DNA of 64,000 nucleotides from Myxococcus xanthus. GTDB taxonomy: Bacteria; Myxococcota; Myxococcia; Myxococcales; Myxococcaceae. The DNA lies in contig NZ_CP017174.1 in assembly GCF_006402735.1 (NCBI RefSeq), positions 4,591,001 through 4,655,000 of the forward strand. Direction: 5' to 3'. Numbering within the stretch: position 1 is the stretch's first letter; every line of letters starts with the position of its first letter. The notes below the pieces were generated by a model. That model was not told the origin of the DNA. It made no database searches and worked only from the letters and a program-made list of their open reading frames with translations. Both the position numbers and the translations under genes were made by a program. Below, piece after piece: positions 49,268-57,680 of the stretch.

Positions 49268-49471
49268 TCATCGTACGTCAGCCGCGTCCCCCTCGATGAG
49301 CGTCAACTGGGGCGCCGCCTTTCGCTCCGGGACGCGCGCCCCGGACACGGTCTGCCCTCCCGTTGCCGCGCGCTCGGTGGAGGACGTGCGGGGTTGGCTG
49401 GCCTGGGACGCAGCACGGCGCGGCGCAGGCCGCAGTGGCAGGCCGAAGTACAGGTACATGTCGAGCAACAT
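49268..49471 (-). CDS. Small hypothetical protein upstream of the kinase
   Basis: 67 aa from the ATG at 49471, with AAGGGGAA 7 bases upstream. It starts MLLDMYLYFGLPLRPAP and continues with an Ala/Arg/Thr-rich, probably disordered stretch. It lies 28 bases before the kinase on the same strand. The good ribosome-binding site and operon position support it; lack of recognisable domain keeps confidence moderate. Confidence 0.5.
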   Translation of the reverse strand: MLLDMYLYFGLPLRPAPRRAASQASQPRTSSTERAATGGQTVSGARVPERKAAPQLTLIEGDAADVR

Positions 49472-49808
49472 GGATTGACTTCCCCTTGGCGGATGCGTGG
49501 ACGCTGAAACGCATCCGGCCTGGAGCAATGATGATGCCACCGGCTGTCCGGCCATTCACCGGGGCGCGCCACTTCGCGAGGAAGCGGCGAAACGCACCGT
49601 GCCATGGGCTCCAGGCGCCCTTTCGTGAAAAAGGATGAAGTTGCGTGAGGCAACCCCGGATGTGACGTGCGCGTGAAACCACCCTGCGGGGTCGGGTCAC
49701 CGCCGGGGTTCCGGCGGGGTGCCGGATTTCCGGCAGGTCCGCCGCACGGCCCTCCGGCACACGTGCGGCGCCGGGTATCGGAATGGGACTTGCCGGGCTC
49801 GTCCCCGT
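49472..49808. other. Intergenic region before the two-component operon
   Basis: About 337 bases between the small gene and the YdeI-like gene stop. It should contain the promoter of the kinase operon and the end of the ydeI-like transcript. A TGGCAC on the minus strand (near 49600) is not followed by a correctly spaced GC element, so I do not call a sigma-54 promoter. Confidence 0.45.
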
Positions 49809-50420
49809 TCATGCGTGAAGCGATTCGTGCCGGGCCAGCATCTCGACGAACTGTTCGATTCGCCGAGCCCGCGTCTCCGCCTTCTTCGCGGTGTGGACGC
49901 GCCACAGGATGGCGTACCGGTTCGCCGCGTTGAGCGTGGCGAAGAACGCGGCCGCCTTCGCATTTGCGGCCAGGGCGCGGGCCAGGTCCTCGGGCACGGT
50001 GGCCTTGCTCTGGGACTCGTAGGCGGCGTCCCAGCGGCCATCCTTCTTGGCGAGCGCCACGACCTCCATGCCCGACGGCTTCATCCGGCCCGCGGCGATG
50101 AGCGCTTCCACCTTCTCGCAGTTGACCTTGGACCAGACGCTCTTCGCGCCCCGGGGGGTGAACTTCTGAAGCCACGCGGTGTCGTCGAAGGCGTTCTTCT
50201 GACCGTCAATCCAGCCCCACTCGAGCGCGACGTCGAGCGCCTCGGCGTAGGTGACGGATTCGATGCCCGAGCCCTTCTTCGCCAGCTTCAACCAGAGGCC
50301 GCGCGCCGAGGCATGGTTCGCTTCGAGCCAGGACGCCCATGCCGCGGGCGACGCGAAGGCAATCGTGGGGAGCTCAGCGGCGGGGGCCTTCTTCGCGGCG
50401 GCCTTCTTCGTCGGACTCAT
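49809..50420 (-). CDS. YdeI/OmpD-associated (bacteriocin-protection, OmdA-type) family protein
   Basis: 203 aa from the ATG of MSPTKKAAAKK. A Lys/Ala-rich tail precedes the YdeI core: FASPAAWASWLEANHASARGLWLKLAKK, VTYAEALDVALEWGWIDGQ and FTPRGAKSVWSKVN, then the OmdA tail (VPEDLARALAANAKAAAFFATLNAANRY, ILWRVHTAKKAETRARRIEQFVEML). Linked to cell-envelope stress and bacteriocin/peptide tolerance in other bacteria; the mechanism is unknown. The N-terminal extension is longer than usual. Confidence 0.88.
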   Translation of the reverse strand: MSPTKKAAAKKAPAAELPTIAFASPAAWASWLEANHASARGLWLKLAKKGSGIESVTYAEALDVALEWGWIDGQKNAFDDTAWLQKFTPRGAKSVWSKVNCEKVEALIAAGRMKPSGMEVVALAKKDGRWDAAYESQSKATVPEDLARALAANAKAAAFFATLNAANRYAILWRVHTAKKAETRARRIEQFVEMLARHESLHA

Positions 50421-50466
50421 GTCGGCGTCAGCGGATAGCACGGCCCCCCAGCGCCCCGCCAACACC

Positions 50467-51828
50467 CTACGGAGGACTCTCCGCCGCCGTCCTCGTGTCT
50501 CCCCCACCGCCCAGCAGCATCTCCTTCAATGCGCTCAGCCCCTTGCCGCCGGCGGCCCGCACGCCCTCAAAGGAATCCCCCGCCGCGCGGGCGAAGTCGT
50601 CCATGGAGCGCTGTGCGAGGCCTTGCCGCACCCGGTTCATCCACAGGACGGGCGCCAGGACCTCCCCTGCCCGCACCGGTCCCAGGAGTGTGACGAGGAT
50701 CTTCTCCGGGCCGCCCGCCCTCGCCACGAGCGCCTGTCCCAGGATGGCGGCGGCCCGCGCCTGGAGGAAGATGGGCAGCCGTTCGCCGTGCTTGCGCATC
50801 GCGTCCGCGCTGGCCTGGATGTCACGCCGCTCGGTCTCGCCCAGGTATGGACTCTTCGCCAGGGTGTCGAGGTAGCGCGCGGATTCGTCGTAGCGCTCCC
50901 GGCGGAAGTGGATGAAGGCCCAGCCCCACCACGTCAGCTCATTCTCGATGCCAAGCTTCTCCAGGGAGCCCAGGCCCCGCTCGAGGTCGTCTTCCGCCGC
51001 GCGCTCACGCTTGAGGCCCATTCTGTTCCAGGCCCGCAGGAAGTACCCCGTGGCCAGCAGCGTCTCGCGAACCTGTGCCCGCGAGGCATCCCGCACCGAT
51101 GGATAGTCGCTGTCGGGCATCGCCTCGGCTTCGGACAGGAACGCATTCAGTTCCTCCTCAGCCGCGTAGTGATAGCCCGCGCCGCAGAAAGCCATCCCCC
51201 GGCTGCCGCGAACCGACACGCGCAGCCCTGGCGGCCACGCGGGCTGAGGCGTGGCGCGCGACAGCTCGTAGAGCACCAGGTCGGTCGCGGGCACACGGTT
51301 GCCCGAGTCCGCCGCGTCCAGCACGAACCACAGCGCGGAGAGGAACGCGTGCTCCTGGCCCGCGTCGTAGCCCGGCAGCGGAGGCGGCTGGTCCGGCTGG
51401 AAGCGGTTCCACAGGAGGGGGAACTCGTCTTCGTCGCGCTGCTCCAGCGTCTTCTTGGCCTTGTAGAACGCGACGCCCAGGTCCAGGTACGCCTTCGCCA
51501 CGCGGAGCGCTTCTTCCTCGGAGGCAGCCTTCGCCGGCAGCTCCCGCGTGTCCGACAGCGTCTGCCAGAGCGCGGCGACCTCGGCGGGAGCGTTCGGCTG
51601 ACCTTCCGCGCGCATCGTCAGCTTGAGCGCCCGGTACGGGACCAGCGAGTAGGCGTCGCGAATGCGCGCTTCGATTTCCTCCCGCTCCAGTGCGGCTCGC
51701 TCCGCATCGGACTTGCGGCAGCCGCCCAGGACCGTCAGCAGCATCACTGCGAAAACGCGTCCCAGGAGGCGTGGCGCCGAGCGTGGCGTGGAGACTGGGT
51801 TCACCCCGTCCTTCGCGTCCTTGTTCAT
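50467..51828 (-). CDS. Predicted lipoprotein with TPR-like helices
   Basis: 453 aa. Twin-basic start, hydrophobic core and lipobox LGGC (Cys ~37) mark a lipoprotein. The mature part is almost all helical, with repeat-like pairs (ALRVAKAYLDLGVAFYKAKKTL, AEDDLERGLGSLEKLGI, WAFIHFRRERYDESARYLDTLAKS). No family recognised. Divergent from the MFS gene across 113 bases. Confidence 0.82.
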   Translation of the reverse strand: MNKDAKDGVNPVSTPRSAPRLLGRVFAVMLLTVLGGCRKSDAERAALEREEIEARIRDAYSLVPYRALKLTMRAEGQPNAPAEVAALWQTLSDTRELPAKAASEEEALRVAKAYLDLGVAFYKAKKTLEQRDEDEFPLLWNRFQPDQPPPLPGYDAGQEHAFLSALWFVLDAADSGNRVPATDLVLYELSRATPQPAWPPGLRVSVRGSRGMAFCGAGYHYAAEEELNAFLSEAEAMPDSDYPSVRDASRAQVRETLLATGYFLRAWNRMGLKRERAAEDDLERGLGSLEKLGIENELTWWGWAFIHFRRERYDESARYLDTLAKSPYLGETERRDIQASADAMRKHGERLPIFLQARAAAILGQALVARAGGPEKILVTLLGPVRAGEVLAPVLWMNRVRQGLAQRSMDDFARAAGDSFEGVRAAGGKGLSALKEMLLGGGGDTRTAAESPP

Positions 51829-51941
51829 CGGGAAAGGAAGGTATCACGGCGACCTTGGCGTACCCATGCCCCTGCCCCCTTGGGAGCCGACACAGGCAGA
51901 CGGTGGCGCGTGACGGGCCCGTGGATTACAGCGCCGCGAGC

Positions 51942-53210
51942 ATGACTCATCAGGCTGCGGCTTCCGGGCTCTCCATCTTCCATCATCGAGACTTCCGCTT
52001 CTATCTACTGGCGCGCCTGTGCGCGGTGCTGGCCGTCCAGATTGAGTCGGTGGCCATTGGCTGGCAGGTCTACGAGCTCACGGGCAGCGCGCTCGCGCTC
52101 GGATACACGGGTCTGGCGCAGTTCGTGCCGTTCCTGTCGCTGTGTCTGGTGGGCGGCCAGGTGGCGGACCGCGTGGACCGGCGGACCATCCTGGCGGTGT
52201 GCCAGACGGTGATGCTGGTCTGCAGCCTGCTGCTGCTCGCCTTCACCTTGGGCCATATCCGCGACGTGCGCTTCGTCTATGGCGTCCTGGTGCTCTTCGG
52301 CGCGGCGCGCGCGTTCCATGCCCCGGCGGGCTCCGCGCTCACCCCGCATCTGGTGCCGCCCGAGCACCTGACCCGCGCCGTGGCCATCAACTCCACCACG
52401 TGGCAGGTGGCCACCATTGGCGGCCCGGCCGTGGGCGGCATCCTTTATGGCTGGGCCGGCGCCACGGCGGCCTACACGGCCTCCGCGATGTTGTGCGCCC
52501 TCTCCGTCATCTGGATTCTCGTCCTCAAGGTGCGCACCGGGCGAGCGTCCGCCGAGCCGCTCTCCCTGTCGACCCTGGTCGCGGGGCTCGGCTTCGTTCG
52601 ACGGCAGCGCCTGCTGCTGGGCAGCATCACCCTGGACCTGTTCGCCGTGCTCTTCGGTGGCGCGGTGGCGCTCCTGCCCATCTACGCGCGGGACATCCTG
52701 CACACGGGGCCATGGGGCCTGGGGCTGCTGCGCTGTGCGCCCGCGTTCGGCGCAGCGGTGGTGGCCGTCTTCCTGGCCATGCGGCCCATGGGCGGCAACA
52801 CCGGCCGGAAGATGTTCATCGCGGTCGCAATCTTCGGCGCGGCCACGCTCGTCTTCGGGATGAGCCGCTCGTTGCCCCTATCGCTGGCGGCGCTGGCGAT
52901 AGCGGGCGCCGCGGACATGATCAGCGTCGTGGTCCGACACACGCTGGAGTTGATGGCCACCCCGGACGACATGCGAGGCCGCGTGGGCGCGGTGAACATG
53001 ATGTGCATTGGCGCCTCCAACGAGCTGGGCGAGTTCCGCGCGGGAGGGCTCGCTGAGTACGTGGGCGCCGTGCCCGCGGTGGTGGCGGGAGCGGTGGGCA
53101 CGCTGGCGGTGGTCGCGCTCTGGGCGTGGGCCTTTCCCGAACTGCGGCGGGTGGACCGCCTGGAGTCCTTCGCGAGGACGAAGGAGCCTCCAGCGGCACC
53201 CGCGAGTTGA
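51942..53210 (+). CDS. MFS transporter (EntS/MFS_3-like exporter)
   Basis: 422 aa from the ATG at 51942; upstream codons in frame are non-protein-like and overlap the divergent promoter. Twelve hydrophobic segments. GGQVADRVDRRTILAVCQ is the loop 2-3 motif of the enterobactin-exporter-like group, and NMMCIGASNELGEFRAGG near the end is characteristic of it. Likely proton-driven efflux of a small molecule. The distant NRPS is not in the same operon, so any link is speculative. Confidence 0.9.
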   Translation: MTHQAAASGLSIFHHRDFRFYLLARLCAVLAVQIESVAIGWQVYELTGSALALGYTGLAQFVPFLSLCLVGGQVADRVDRRTILAVCQTVMLVCSLLLLAFTLGHIRDVRFVYGVLVLFGAARAFHAPAGSALTPHLVPPEHLTRAVAINSTTWQVATIGGPAVGGILYGWAGATAAYTASAMLCALSVIWILVLKVRTGRASAEPLSLSTLVAGLGFVRRQRLLLGSITLDLFAVLFGGAVALLPIYARDILHTGPWGLGLLRCAPAFGAAVVAVFLAMRPMGGNTGRKMFIAVAIFGAATLVFGMSRSLPLSLAALAIAGAADMISVVVRHTLELMATPDDMRGRVGAVNMMCIGASNELGEFRAGGLAEYVGAVPAVVAGAVGTLAVVALWAWAFPELRRVDRLESFARTKEPPAAPAS

Positions 53211-53223
53211 TGTCCCGCGAGGC

Positions 53224-53418
53224 TCAGGCCTGCGCGCCGTCGTAGCTGACGCGCAGGCCGCGATGGGTCACGGTGATGAGGGGCCGACCCAGCCAGCCAC
53301 AATGGCGGCACACTGCGCTGGGACCGGAGGCGGTGACGCGCACGGGCAGGTCCGCCGCGCAGACGGGGCACCCCTCGGGAAGCGTGTAGTCACGCGAGGT
53401 TGCGTTCACTTCGGTCAT
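53224..53418 (-). CDS. Small zinc-ribbon protein
   Basis: 64 aa. CPVC (17-20) and CRHC (38-41) would bind one zinc in a ribbon; the rest is short beta strands (LPVRVTASG, LITVTHRGLRVSYDG). The ATG chosen lies inside a longer open frame that also carries a broken SDR fragment. Weak ribosome-binding site. Convergent with the MFS gene. Similar short zinc ribbons accompany many myxobacterial genes without known role. Confidence 0.6.
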   Translation of the reverse strand: MTEVNATSRDYTLPEGCPVCAADLPVRVTASGPSAVCRHCGWLGRPLITVTHRGLRVSYDGAQA

Positions 53419-53519
53419 GTATTTCAGGTAACGCAGTCGCGCGTCGCCGCAAGCAGCCGGCCAGACACGCTGACGTGCAGCCGGACCTGGGCACGGCTGA
53501 CAGGCCGCTGGGTTCAAGC

Positions 53520-53658
53520 CGCGTCCAGCCCCGGCCACCTCGTCGAGGTCCGCCAGCAGCACCCGCACTCCCTGCGCCGTGAGGGCTTCCGCCACCGCGA
53601 GGCCGATTCCGTGAGCCGCACCCGTGACCAGCGCGCACCGACATGAATGTCGATTCAT
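53520..53658 (-). pseudogene. Truncated short-chain dehydrogenase (SDR) fragment
   Basis: From ATG 53658: a start followed by CALVTGAAHGIGLAVAEALTAQG and RVLLADLDEVAG, the TGxxxGIG cofactor-binding beta-alpha-beta of an SDR, then the similarity stops after ~45 codons. No catalytic YxxxK follows. The frame then runs, without similarity, into the zinc-ribbon gene. An internal deletion is the simplest explanation. Confidence 0.6.
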
Positions 53659-53660
53659 GT
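53639..53660. promoter_or_regulatory. Nested palindromes, possible operator
   Basis: Two perfect overlapping palindromes: CGACAT-GA-ATGTCG (53639-53652) and ACATGAAT-GTCG-ATTCATGT (53641-53660). A third, ATATCGATAT, lies at 53663-53672. They cover the SDR start and lie ~110 bases before the transporter ATG, as a TetR-type operator would. Confidence 0.5.
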
Positions 53661-53769
53661 TTATATCGATATGGTGGAGCATGGCGCTGGCGTCGGCAAT
53701 GTCACCACCTGCCCGCCCCGCGCACTCCTCGGTGGAGGTCCGCAGCTGCCCGGAGTAAGGGGGGCAAAC

Positions 53770-54768
53770 ATGCCCCTTCGCCTCGTGAAACGACTTGCCC
53801 GGGACTGGTTCCTGCTGGGGATGTTCGCCGCCGTCATCCTGGCCGCGCTCTTCCCGGAGTTCGGCGCGTCGGGCGGACCGATGCACGCGGACGTCGTCGC
53901 CGACGTGGGCATCTTCATGGTGTTCCTGCTCCACGGCCTGGGCCTGCCCGCGGCCCAGCTCCGCGCGGGCGTGGTGACGTGGCGAGTCCACGTGGTGGTC
54001 CAGGCCTTCACATTCGTTGTGTTTCCGCTGCTGTGGTGGCTGGGCGACGTGCTGGTGGGCCGCTGGCTGCCGGCGGACCTGTCGATGGGGCTGCTCTATC
54101 TCTGCGCGGTGCCGTCGACCATCTCCTCCTCGGTCGCGATGACGGGCGTCGCCCGGGGCAACGTGCCCGCCGCCATCTTCAACGCCAGCCTGTCGAGTCT
54201 GCTGGGCATCGTGCTGACGCCGCTCATCATCGGCCTGTTCGCCAGCGCCACCGGGCAGTCCCTATCCATGGGCCAGGCCGTCCTCAAGCTGTCGACACTC
54301 CTGCTGCTTCCCCTGGCACTGGGACAGTTGCTGCGCCCGCTGGTGGGCGGCTGGTTCGCGCGCTACCGGCCCTATACGAATGCCTTCGACCGGGTGATGA
54401 TCCTGGTCCTCGTCTATTCGTCGTTCTGTGACTCGATTGCCTCGGGCCTGTTCTCTGACTACGGCGCGGAGGTGCTGGGCCTGGCCTTCATGGGCGCGGT
54501 GCTCATCCTGGCCATCGTGCTGATGCTGACCACGCGGACGGCTCGGGCGCTGGGCTTCTCCAAGGAGGACGAAATCACGGTGGTCTTCTGTGGGTCGAAG
54601 AAGACACTGGCCTCAGGTGTGCCCATGGCGCGGCTGCTCTTCGGCGCCAATCCCGCCCTGGGACTCATCGTCCTACCGTTGATGTTCTATCACCAGGTCC
54701 AGCTCCTGGTGTGCTCGCTCCTGGCGGAACGCTACGCGAAGCGCCCGGCGGGACAACCTGCCGCGTAG
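53770..54768 (+). CDS. SBF-like (bile acid:sodium symporter / DUF4137) transporter
   Basis: 332 aa from the ATG at 53770 with AAGGGGGG upstream. Ten or so hydrophobic segments; conserved CAVPSTISSSVAMTG in the first half and FCGSKKTLASGVPMA in the second are the paired discontinuous-helix motifs of the family (YfeH-like, SBF_like). Transports an organic anion with Na+ or H+; the substrate is unknown. Preceded by a palindrome-rich region and a broken SDR gene. Confidence 0.92.
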   Translation: MPLRLVKRLARDWFLLGMFAAVILAALFPEFGASGGPMHADVVADVGIFMVFLLHGLGLPAAQLRAGVVTWRVHVVVQAFTFVVFPLLWWLGDVLVGRWLPADLSMGLLYLCAVPSTISSSVAMTGVARGNVPAAIFNASLSSLLGIVLTPLIIGLFASATGQSLSMGQAVLKLSTLLLLPLALGQLLRPLVGGWFARYRPYTNAFDRVMILVLVYSSFCDSIASGLFSDYGAEVLGLAFMGAVLILAIVLMLTTRTARALGFSKEDEITVVFCGSKKTLASGVPMARLLFGANPALGLIVLPLMFYHQVQLLVCSLLAERYAKRPAGQPAA

Positions 54769-54885
54769 GCCTCGGCGCGCATCCCCGGCGGACCAGCACT
54801 GTGATAGGTGCGCCAACCACGTATGTCAGCGCCGCACAGAACGTCAGGGGCCTGGCTTGACCCGGCCGGTACAGCTGGGGCTGGA

Positions 54886-55449
54886 ATGCACCCCATGGCC
54901 GAACGACTCGTCTTCCCGCCCATCGTGGAAGGGCTCTTCGTTCGGGGTCTGTCCGGACGGGTGACGCCCCTGCTCAAAGAGCAGTTGCGAAGCGAGGGAC
55001 TGGACCTGGACCGGCCGCTGCTCCCCGCGTACTCCCTGGAGTCGTGGATTCGCTGCGTCACGCTGACAGCGAAGGCGCTGCACCCCCACGAGCCCGACGA
55101 GGTGGCGTGGCGGATGCTCGGCGAGCGGATGATTGACGGTTACCGCGACACGCTGATGGGCCGCGCGCTGCTCGGGGTGATGAAGCTGCTGGGGCCCAGG
55201 CGGATGCTGTCGAAGGCACAGCACGGATTCCGGACGAGCAACAACTACACCGAGGTCCGCATCACGGAGACGGGACCGACGGAGGCCGAGGTCTGGCTCA
55301 ACGAGCCCGGAATGCTGCGCTACTTCAAGCAGGGCGTCATGCTCGCCATGTCCCGGGCCGCCGGTGGCGTGGCCGCGTCGGTGGATGTCCGCACCTTCGA
55401 CGAACACTGCGTCACGTACCGCGTCTCCTGGAAGGACTCGAGCCGCTGA
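54886..55449 (+). CDS. DUF2378 (TIGR02265) family protein
   Basis: 187 aa from ATG 54886 (54895, MAERL, is an equally possible start). Matches the paralogous family almost restricted to myxobacteria: VFPPIVEGLFVRGLSGRVTPLLKEQL, LLPAYSLESWIRCV, WRMLGERMIDGYRDTLMGRALLGVMKLLGPRRML and NNYTEVRI. Biochemical role unknown; family members often lie near signalling or lipid genes. Followed 80 bases later by a lipocalin-like gene on the same strand. Confidence 0.85.
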   Translation: MHPMAERLVFPPIVEGLFVRGLSGRVTPLLKEQLRSEGLDLDRPLLPAYSLESWIRCVTLTAKALHPHEPDEVAWRMLGERMIDGYRDTLMGRALLGVMKLLGPRRMLSKAQHGFRTSNNYTEVRITETGPTEAEVWLNEPGMLRYFKQGVMLAMSRAAGGVAASVDVRTFDEHCVTYRVSWKDSSR

Positions 55450-55529
55450 GGCGGCTTGCCCTGGGGGCCGCCCCTCTGCGACCGTAGTCCCGCGATGGCG
55501 CCCTGGCGCCGTTGGTGAGGGGGGACGAT

Positions 55530-56606
55530 ATGCCGTCGAGCGAGCGCGCCAATCTTCCGCGCTGGAAGGGGCAGCAAGGCTTCTTCGAAATCTGGTTCCT
55601 GTGTGTGCTCGACCCTGGAGGCGAGCGCGCCTGGTGGTTCCGCTACACGCTCTTCACCCCCGCGCCAGGAGCCCCCGGTGAGCCACGCGCCATGCTGTGG
55701 GCGGCGGCCTTCGACTGCGCCACCGCCACGCCCGCGCTGGGACTCAAGGCCATCCATCCCCTCTCCCGCTTCTCCGCCAACACCTCGGGCCGCTTTGGCA
55801 TCCAGATTGGTGACGCGGAGCTGGCGCCGGGCCGGTGCCACGGCCGCGTCGCCTCGGGAGGCCATTCCATCGAATGGGATTTGCGCTACACGCCGGAGTC
55901 CGCGGAGGCGGTGAGACGCGCTCCTCGGGGCGCCGACCTGCTGCCACTCACGACGCACGTGGCCCATGCCCATGACGACATCGCCTTCACCGGCGCCGTC
56001 ACCGTGGATGGGCACCGGTATGACGTCCAGGGCGCGCCGGGGCTCCAGAAGCACCTGTGGGGACATCGTCGGCTGGAGGAGTTGACGTGGCTCTACGTGC
56101 CGCGCTTCCAGGAGGATCTGGAGGCCCGCCTGGAGGTGTTGTCCGTGCGCTCCCGCCAGCATCCGCTCAGTCCAAGACTGTCGCCCATCTACCTGCGTAC
56201 CGCGCGGCGGGAACACCGGTTCCACGAAGCCCCGGACATGCTGTTCACGCGCCTGCAGTCGCCTCAGCCGGGTGAGCTGTGCTTCCAGTCCCGCTCGGCC
56301 ACCGTGGCCGTGAAGGGCCGCGCGTGGTGCGATCCCAAGACGCTGGTGGGCTACGTCTACCGGGACCCGACGGGCTGGGACGTCCACGTGGCCCAGAGCG
56401 ACGTGGCCACCTGTGAGCTGGAGCGTTTCACCCGCCCCCATCCCTTCGCGGTCTGGAGACCGGACGGACGGCTCACGTCCACCGTGGGCGCCCTGGAGTT
56501 CCACGCGCCCGAGCCCCTGGAGGGCGTGCGCTACATCGGATGGGATGAGACGTCTGTCTCGGATGCACCGGGCGAGGCACCGCCCTCGGTGGCCGAAGGC
56601 GCGTAG
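55530..56606 (+). CDS. Hypothetical protein, possibly lipocalin/CrtC-like fold
   Basis: 358 aa from the ATG at 55530 (GAGGGGGG upstream). No signal peptide. Two beta-rich halves joined around residue 175: WWFRYTLF...PRAMLWAAAFD, HGRVASGGHSIEWDLRY, GAPGLQKHLWGHRRLEELTWLYV. The Trp/Gly pattern recalls tocopherol-cyclase or hydroxyneurosporene-hydratase (CrtC/AttH) lipocalin-like domains, which act on lipids or terpenoids, but no family call is firm. Convergent with the alpha/beta hydrolase of the sterol-oxidase-like cluster. Confidence 0.8.
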   Translation: MPSSERANLPRWKGQQGFFEIWFLCVLDPGGERAWWFRYTLFTPAPGAPGEPRAMLWAAAFDCATATPALGLKAIHPLSRFSANTSGRFGIQIGDAELAPGRCHGRVASGGHSIEWDLRYTPESAEAVRRAPRGADLLPLTTHVAHAHDDIAFTGAVTVDGHRYDVQGAPGLQKHLWGHRRLEELTWLYVPRFQEDLEARLEVLSVRSRQHPLSPRLSPIYLRTARREHRFHEAPDMLFTRLQSPQPGELCFQSRSATVAVKGRAWCDPKTLVGYVYRDPTGWDVHVAQSDVATCELERFTRPHPFAVWRPDGRLTSTVGALEFHAPEPLEGVRYIGWDETSVSDAPGEAPPSVAEGA

Positions 56607-56636
56607 CGGCGCGAGTGCTCAGGGCGCCGTATCCGG

Positions 56637-57680
56637 TCAGGCCATGGCCTCCAGCGCGCCGCGTATCACCGGATACGTATCCTGCGACGCAGTGCTTCCC
56701 ATGAAGGTGTCCAGGTGGCCGTACCCCGCCAGGACCTTCCGCTGGTAGTACGACGCACCATTCTCTTCACGCAGCCACTCATAGGTGAGCTCCGTGGACG
56801 CGGGCATGTATGTGCCGTTCTGTTCTCCGGACACGAAGGTGATGGGACGCTTCAGGTGCTCCGCGCGCAGGTATGACGGCGGCCGCTCCCGGCCATAACG
56901 CCGGAGGTTCTCCTCCCGGCCATGGTCGAAGCCCACCGCGTATCCCGAGCGCGCCATCTGCGCCAGGTGGCGGAACGTCAGCATGTTGCAGGGACCGAAC
57001 TGCTCGTCGAGCCGGTCATGCGTCTCCCGGTTGATGCGCGCGTGCCGGAAGAGCTGCCCGTACATGAACGTCAACCGGCGGCAGACGGTGCTGTCGCATT
57101 CATGGCGGAACAGGTCCACGAAGGTGCCGAAGGCCGCCTGGAACAAAGGACTGCTCGGGTCCTCGTCCGGCGTCAGGTAGTCGCGGGTGATGTCCAGCAC
57201 GTCCGGCAGCCGCAGCATCGCCTTGACCTGTGTCGAGGGCGGGACGATGTGGTGCAGCGCCACCTGTGAAGCGACCACGCTCTGAACGTCCGGCAGCAGC
57301 CCCGCCGCCATCGCCATGAAGAACGTCGCCGAGCCCGCGCAGTGCACCACCGCCTGCACGGAGTCCGCGCCGGTGTGCTCGCGGACATGCCGGACGGCGG
57401 CGGGCATGTCGTGGCGGGCGGCGTCATCCAACGTGAACTGCCGCAGCGGCAGCTCCACGCTGGCGCGCCAGTCCAGCAGCCAGGTGTCGTAGCCGTGGCG
57501 CACCAGGTGCTGCACGAAGTTCTCCTGCACCGTGGGCAGCATGAACATGCCGCTCCACACCCCCGCGCCGTGGACGAGGAGGACAGGCCCCTTCGCGCCG
57601 CCCTGGTAACGCGTGAGCTGCAACGGAACGCCGTCGCCCGCGGGAAAGTCGTGCCTTTCGGCGGAAGGAAGCGTGTTCAT
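56637..57680 (-). CDS. Alpha/beta hydrolase with Cys at the nucleophile position
   Basis: 347 aa from ATG 57680 (GAGGAG upstream). The fold is shown by PVLLVHGAGVWSGMF (oxyanion HG), the elbow VVHCAGSA where C114 takes the usual Ser place, and H322 (GYGHLDTFMG). Related domains occur C-terminally in large cholesterol-oxidase-like GMC proteins. The ATG overlaps the stop of the GMC gene upstream (ATGA), so the two are coupled in translation. Substrate may be a steroid or lipid product; this is inference. Confidence 0.88.
   Translation of the reverse strand: MNTLPSAERHDFPAGDGVPLQLTRYQGGAKGPVLLVHGAGVWSGMFMLPTVQENFVQHLVRHGYDTWLLDWRASVELPLRQFTLDDAARHDMPAAVRHVREHTGADSVQAVVHCAGSATFFMAMAAGLLPDVQSVVASQVALHHIVPPSTQVKAMLRLPDVLDITRDYLTPDEDPSSPLFQAAFGTFVDLFRHECDSTVCRRLTFMYGQLFRHARINRETHDRLDEQFGPCNMLTFRHLAQMARSGYAVGFDHGREENLRRYGRERPPSYLRAEHLKRPITFVSGEQNGTYMPASTELTYEWLREENGASYYQRKVLAGYGHLDTFMGSTASQDTYPVIRGALEAMA

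Noticed and set aside
49590..49615. TGGCAC as a sigma-54 -24 element before the kinase operon
   Set aside because: The sequence after five spacer bases is GTTTC rather than TTGCA/T, so the -12 element is missing.
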